The notes below the pieces were generated by a model that was not told the origin of the DNA, searched no databases, and saw nothing but the letters and a program-made list of their open reading frames with translations. Below, piece after piece: positions 60,596 through 64,000 of a stretch of 64,000 nt of DNA; the first letter of the stretch is position 1; each line of letters starts with the position of its first letter. The position numbers were made by a program, and so were the translations under genes. The stretch comes from Bacteroidetes bacterium UBA4416 (GTDB taxonomy: Bacteria > Bacteroidota > Bacteroidia > B-17B0 > Aurantibacillaceae). The stretch is from contig DGQK01000012.1 of NCBI GenBank assembly GCA_002390745.1, positions 62,001-126,000 of the forward strand. The letters run 5' to 3'.

Positions 60596-60839
60596 TTTGG
60601 GCGCCCGGGCGGGCCGGCTTTCGGGCTTCGCTTCGCTGCGGTTCTTTACTGCGCAAGGAGCAGGCGCAGTAAAGGAACTAAACCCTTCGCGTCCCTGGCG
60701 CAGGCTTAACTTAAAACCAGGGCTGTACCATTTATTGGAATCTCGCGCCCGGGATGGAGCGGTCTGTTTGAGCTCCTTTTGGACTGTCCCGAAGGGCAGT
60801 CTAAAAGAGCGAGTAGCGACAGCCCGTAAGGCGCCCAAA
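60596..60839. repeat. Hairpin-rich intergenic repeat-like element with terminal inverted repeats
   Basis: Within the 423 bases without a gene (60531-60953), TTTGGGCGCC (60596-60605) is mirrored by GGCGCCCAAA (60830-60839). Inside are two further hairpins: TTTACTGCGC/GCGCAGTAAA (60645-60654 with 60664-60673) and TTTTGGACTGTCC/GGGCAGTCTAAAA (60777-60789 with 60794-60806). GC-rich with few stops, it yields spurious frames in both directions. It looks like a Bacteroidota intergenic repeat. Confidence 0.55.
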
Positions 60840-60953
60840 AAAATAAGTATTCCTGGTTGAATTTTTTTTATGCTTGCACATATATCTGTCAATTTCCCTA
60901 ATTTATTTCTCCTTAATTAAGCACTTAGTCGTATATTAGCCATTCATTTTCGT

Positions 60954-61694
60954 ATGAATTTATTTTTTCATTTAGGCCGTTATTTCCTCCTTATTAAACG
61001 CGTGTTTAGTAAGCCCGAAAAGATGTCGGTGTACATGAAACAAATCGTGCATGAGATCGATAACATCGGCATCAGTTCCCTGCCCATCATTGCCATCATT
61101 TCCTTTTTCATGGGGGGCGTTATCACTATCCAGTCTGCCTTTGGCTTCACGAGCCCGCTGGTACCACTGTATGCGGTAGGCTTTACCGTGCGCGAGTCCA
61201 TGCTGCTCGAGTTTTGTCCTACTATCGTTTGCCTGATCCTGGCCGGTAAAATGGGCTCCAACATTGCCTCTGAGATTGGCTCCATGCGCATCACCGAGCA
61301 GATCGACGCCCTCGAGATCATGGGCATCAACTCGGCAGGCTACCTGATCCTTCCTAAGATCCTGGGCGGTGTGCTGATCCTGCCTTTTCTCATCGCCATC
61401 AGTATGTTCCTCGGCATCTTCGGCGGCTATGTGATGGGAGTGGCCACACATGCCTGCACCTCCTATGAGTACATTTACGGCATCCAGGCTTTCTTTGAGC
61501 CCTGGAAACTCTATTACTCCTTTACCAAAGTCATCACTTTCGCGTTTCTGATTACCTCTATTTCTGCCTATTTCGGCTACTACACCCATGGCGGCGCCCT
61601 GGAGGTAGGGAAAAGCAGTACGGCAGCCGTTGTATACAGCAGCATTTTAATCCTCATTTTTAACTTCCTGCTCACGCAGCTCTTCCTCACATGA
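60954..61694 (+). CDS. mlaE: MlaE-type ABC permease
   Basis: A 246-residue inner-membrane protein with about five membrane segments. Conserved MlaE motifs: SFFMGGVITIQSAF, MLLEFCPTIVCLILAGKMGSNIASE, with the GSMRITEQIDALEIMG segment and a C-terminal GYYTHGGALEVGKSST. It forms the membrane part of an Mla/TGD-like phospholipid transporter with the ATPase encoded just downstream (overlap ATGA at 61691) and an MCE protein such as that at 52722. Confidence 0.92.
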   Translation: MNLFFHLGRYFLLIKRVFSKPEKMSVYMKQIVHEIDNIGISSLPIIAIISFFMGGVITIQSAFGFTSPLVPLYAVGFTVRESMLLEFCPTIVCLILAGKMGSNIASEIGSMRITEQIDALEIMGINSAGYLILPKILGGVLILPFLIAISMFLGIFGGYVMGVATHACTSYEYIYGIQAFFEPWKLYYSFTKVITFAFLITSISAYFGYYTHGGALEVGKSSTAAVVYSSILILIFNFLLTQLFLT

Positions 61695-62452
61695 TCGAGA
61701 TCAAGAACATATCGAAAAGCTTTGGCGAGCGCCTCGTGGTGGATGATGTGTCCTTCGTCTTCGAGCAGGGGAAGACCAACCTGATCATCGGGGAGAGCGG
61801 CAGCGGGAAAACCACGATCATGAAACTGATGGTGGGCCTGCACGAAATTGACAAGGGCGAGATCCTGTACGACGGGCAGAACTTCCCGACGCTTGGCGTG
61901 AAAGACAAGCAGGAAGTGCGCAAGAAAATAGGGATGCTGTTCCAGGGTGGAGCCCTCTTCGATTCGCAGACGCTGGAAGAGAATGTCCGTTTTCCGCTCG
62001 ACATGTTCACCGAAATGTCGCCGGAGGAAAAAATGGAGCGGGTGAATGTTTGCCTTGAGAAAGTACAGCTGACAGGGAAAAACAAACTCTATCCGGGAGA
62101 GCTTTCGGGCGGGATGAAAAAGCGTGCGGCGCTTGCGAGGGCTATTGCCAACGAGCCGCAGTACCTGTTTTGCGATGAGCCTAACTCAGGCCTCGATCCC
62201 AAAACGTCTATTGTGATCGATAACCTGATCCTGAGCCTCACGCGCGAGCTCAACATTACCACCATCGTCATTACCCACGATATGAACTCGGTGGTGGAGA
62301 TCGGGGAGAACGTCTTATACATCTATAAAGGAAAGCCTTGGTGGACGGGCAACGGCAAAGACATTCTGAAAACTACCAATCCCGAATTACTGGATTTCGT
62401 GTTCGCTTCCGGCTTCATGAAGGAAGTGTATAACGCGGTGAAAGGAAAATAA
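61691..62452 (+). CDS. mlaF: MlaF-type ABC ATPase
   Basis: A 253-residue ABC ATPase. Walker A GESGSGKTT (~36-44), Q-loop in GMLFQGGALFDSQT, the ABC signature LSGGMKKRAALARA, Walker B YLFCDEPNSGLD and the switch His in VITHDMNS. The FQGGALFDSQTLEENVRFPL segment is typical of MlaF. It overlaps the permease gene by four bases. Together with the MCE protein it would power phospholipid movement between the membranes. Confidence 0.93.
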   Translation: MIEIKNISKSFGERLVVDDVSFVFEQGKTNLIIGESGSGKTTIMKLMVGLHEIDKGEILYDGQNFPTLGVKDKQEVRKKIGMLFQGGALFDSQTLEENVRFPLDMFTEMSPEEKMERVNVCLEKVQLTGKNKLYPGELSGGMKKRAALARAIANEPQYLFCDEPNSGLDPKTSIVIDNLILSLTRELNITTIVITHDMNSVVEIGENVLYIYKGKPWWTGNGKDILKTTNPELLDFVFASGFMKEVYNAVKGK

Positions 62453-62500
62453 CGGTCACAAGTCATCTGCCGCACAGATGATACTAAAACACACAGTCCC

Positions 62501-63685
62501 TTGAAACAAAAACCAAATACCGATTTCGATTTTGAAATGAAAGCCACCACCCTGCATGGGCTGGAGGATACGCTGGCAAACGAATTACTGAGGCTGGGCG
62601 CCAGGGACATCGAGCCCTTCAAGCGGGGCGTATCTTTTACAGGTGACAAAGGTTTTATGTACAAGGCCAACCTGTGCCTGCGCACGGCCTTAAAAATCCT
62701 GGTTCCCATCTATTCGTTCAGAGCGGCTAACGAGCATGAGTTCTATGCGAAAATGAAGGAGTATGAGTGGGAAAAATTCATGGACGCCGACGATACACTG
62801 GCCATTAACGCCACGCTGAACTCGGATATTTTCACGCATAGCTTATATGTGTCACAAAAATCGAAAGATGCTATTTGCGACCGCTTTGTAGAGCACGTGG
62901 ATGTGCGCCCCAATGTGGATCTCGATAATCCGACGCTACGCATCTACGTGCATATTTTTAAGGACTATGTGAATGTGAGTCTCGACAGCAGCGGCGATTC
63001 CTTATTCAAAAGAGGTTACCGCGTCGACATTGATTCTGCACCTATGAAAGAAGTGCTGGCGGCAGGCATGGTGTTGCTTTCGGGCTGGCAGCCGCATCTG
63101 CCGCTGATTGATGGGATGTGCGGCAGCGGTACCCTGGGTATCGAAGCGGCTTTGTTTGCCAACAACATTCCCCCGGGATGCTTCCGCGAGAGCTTCGGCT
63201 TTATGAAATGGCACGACTACGAGCCGGAGCTGTGGGATACCATTTATACCTCAAGCGTTAACCGCATTAAGGAAGACATGCCTTCTATTTATTCAAGCGA
63301 TATCGACAGCGTTCCCCTGGAAATGGCGAAGCGCAATGCCGCTGTAGCCAAAGTAGATGATGTGATCAACTACCGGCAGGCCTCGTTCTTCGACCTCATG
63401 CCCGACAAGCCGAAGGGCATGATCCTGCTCAACCCGCCGTATGATGAGCGGATCAAAATGGAAGACACCAACGCTTTCTACAAGCAGATCGGCGATAAGC
63501 TTAAAAAAGATTTCGGCGGCTGGACGGTCTGCATCATCACGTCCAACATGGAAGCCATCAAACACATCGGCCTGCATCCCAGCAAAAAAATGACGCTCTT
63601 CAATGGCGCCCTGGAGTGTAAGCTCCTGAAGTACGAAATGTACAGTGGCTCCAGAAAGGCCTCCAAACAAGGAAAAGAAGGGTAG
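62501..63685 (+). CDS. THUMP-domain SAM-dependent rRNA methyltransferase (RlmL-like)
   Basis: A 394-residue RNA methyltransferase. An N-terminal THUMP RNA-binding domain (~15-165) with GVSFTGDKGFMYKANLCLRTA, shown in part, precedes a UPF0020-type catalytic domain: GMCGSGTLGIEAAL binds SAM and LLNPPYDERI is the NPPY catalytic motif for N2-guanine methylation. This corresponds to the large-subunit rRNA methyltransferases RlmL/Trm14-type. The start is TTG at 62501; an ATG at 62537 (KATTLHGLEDTL) is a possible alternative. Confidence 0.88.
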   Translation: MKQKPNTDFDFEMKATTLHGLEDTLANELLRLGARDIEPFKRGVSFTGDKGFMYKANLCLRTALKILVPIYSFRAANEHEFYAKMKEYEWEKFMDADDTLAINATLNSDIFTHSLYVSQKSKDAICDRFVEHVDVRPNVDLDNPTLRIYVHIFKDYVNVSLDSSGDSLFKRGYRVDIDSAPMKEVLAAGMVLLSGWQPHLPLIDGMCGSGTLGIEAALFANNIPPGCFRESFGFMKWHDYEPELWDTIYTSSVNRIKEDMPSIYSSDIDSVPLEMAKRNAAVAKVDDVINYRQASFFDLMPDKPKGMILLNPPYDERIKMEDTNAFYKQIGDKLKKDFGGWTVCIITSNMEAIKHIGLHPSKKMTLFNGALECKLLKYEMYSGSRKASKQGKEG

Positions 63686-63750
63686 TAGTCATGCTGTAAT
63701 TGATTCAGCATCTGTTCAGGTTCAGGACGGCTCTCCAACAATACAGCAGC

Positions 63751-64000
63751 TTACCTAACCGTTTCCAAAAATTCCAGTAGTTTTTTCAGGGCAATTTTAC
63801 GGTGCGAAATGCTGTTCTTTTCTTCCAGGCTCATTTCTGCAAAGGTTTTCGAAAAACCATCGGGCATAAATACCGGGTCGTAGCCGAAGCCGTTGCTGCC
63901 GTGCAAGTCGCTGGTGATGCGGCCATTCACGATGCCTTCAAATATAAATTCTTTTCCATCCAGTACCAGGGCCATCACGGTTTTGAAATGCGCCTTCCTG
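63751..64000 (-). CDS. rdgB: Non-canonical purine NTP pyrophosphatase, C-terminal part (partial)
   Basis: The C-terminal ~83 residues of a RdgB/HAM1 inosine-triphosphate pyrophosphatase whose start lies beyond the window. The conserved GSNGFGYDPVFMPDG and EKNSISHRKIAL motifs are present. The enzyme hydrolyses ITP, dITP and XTP, keeping deaminated purines out of nucleic acid. It is convergent with the methyltransferase gene, 65 bases away. Confidence 0.92.
   Translation of the reverse strand, partial: RKAHFKTVMALVLDGKEFIFEGIVNGRITSDLHGSNGFGYDPVFMPDGFSKTFAEMSLEEKNSISHRKIALKKLLEFLETVR

Noticed and set aside
60548..60892. Frames on both strands in the element at 60.6 kb
   Set aside because: They cross hairpins and terminal inverted repeats and resemble spurious proteins often annotated in intergenic repeats.

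Overview
The window looks like chromosomal DNA of a Bacteroidota bacterium with moderate GC. Five predicted secreted proteins end in type IX secretion (T9SS) sorting domains. There is an SprB-type giant adhesin with an SprF/PorP-type partner, HisKA_2 kinases paired with a LytTR regulator, an Ala/Lys-rich extended ribosomal protein S16, and several -7 promoter elements that fit the Bacteroidota TAnnTTTG consensus. I saw no phage, plasmid, IS transposase, CRISPR array, rRNA or tRNA.

Layout. 0-7 kb: end of purD, two tandem helical-repeat paralogs, a secreted M1 peptidase and pabB. 7.5-18.4 kb: secreted surface proteins, hemH, dxr, rseP, an OmpA-type lipoprotein, mscL and a DUF1294 protein. 18.4-23 kb: two tandem TPR sensor kinases coupled to one LytTR response regulator. 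23-31 kb: an SprB-like adhesin containing eight 228-bp repeat units in strict register, an SprF-like/OmpA fusion, and a smaller cargo built from the same repeat types. 31-39.2 kb (mostly minus strand): an FKBP isomerase, an ALDH7-type dehydrogenase, a CutA-like protein, a YitT transporter, a PhyH oxygenase, thiL, and two genes that fit kynurenine-pathway 2-aminomuconate metabolism (a RidA-type deaminase and a semialdehyde dehydrogenase).

39.3-47.3 kb holds the most unusual region: a minus-strand operon of homologs of the Gram-positive D-alanylation system in the order dltC, dltD, dltX (a 50-codon gene), dltB, dltA. It is followed by a single protein joining an ABC-exporter membrane domain without an ATPase to an HlyD-type periplasmic adaptor, and then by a TolC-type outer-membrane channel. 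The DltB homolog has Asn where both conserved MBOAT histidines are expected, and the DltA homolog has Tyr where D-Ala-specific DltA has Cys. This suggests an altered aminoacyl- or acyl-transfer and export system in a Gram-negative envelope.

47-64 kb: two paralogous outer-surface proteins, an ACC-deaminase-like PLP enzyme, barstar-like and immunity-like genes, a DUF5522 mini-protein, Mla-type lipid transport genes (MCE protein at 52.7 kb, permease and ATPase at 61-62.5 kb), an HdrC/HdrB-like iron-sulfur pair interrupted by a four-helix-bundle gene, a Crp/Fnr regulator next to a complete subclass B1 metallo-beta-lactamase, rpsP, a universal stress protein, an RlmL-type methyltransferase and the end of rdgB. 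Two gene-poor stretches (about 51.06-51.37 kb and 60.60-60.84 kb) are hairpin-rich, repeat-like intergenic elements.
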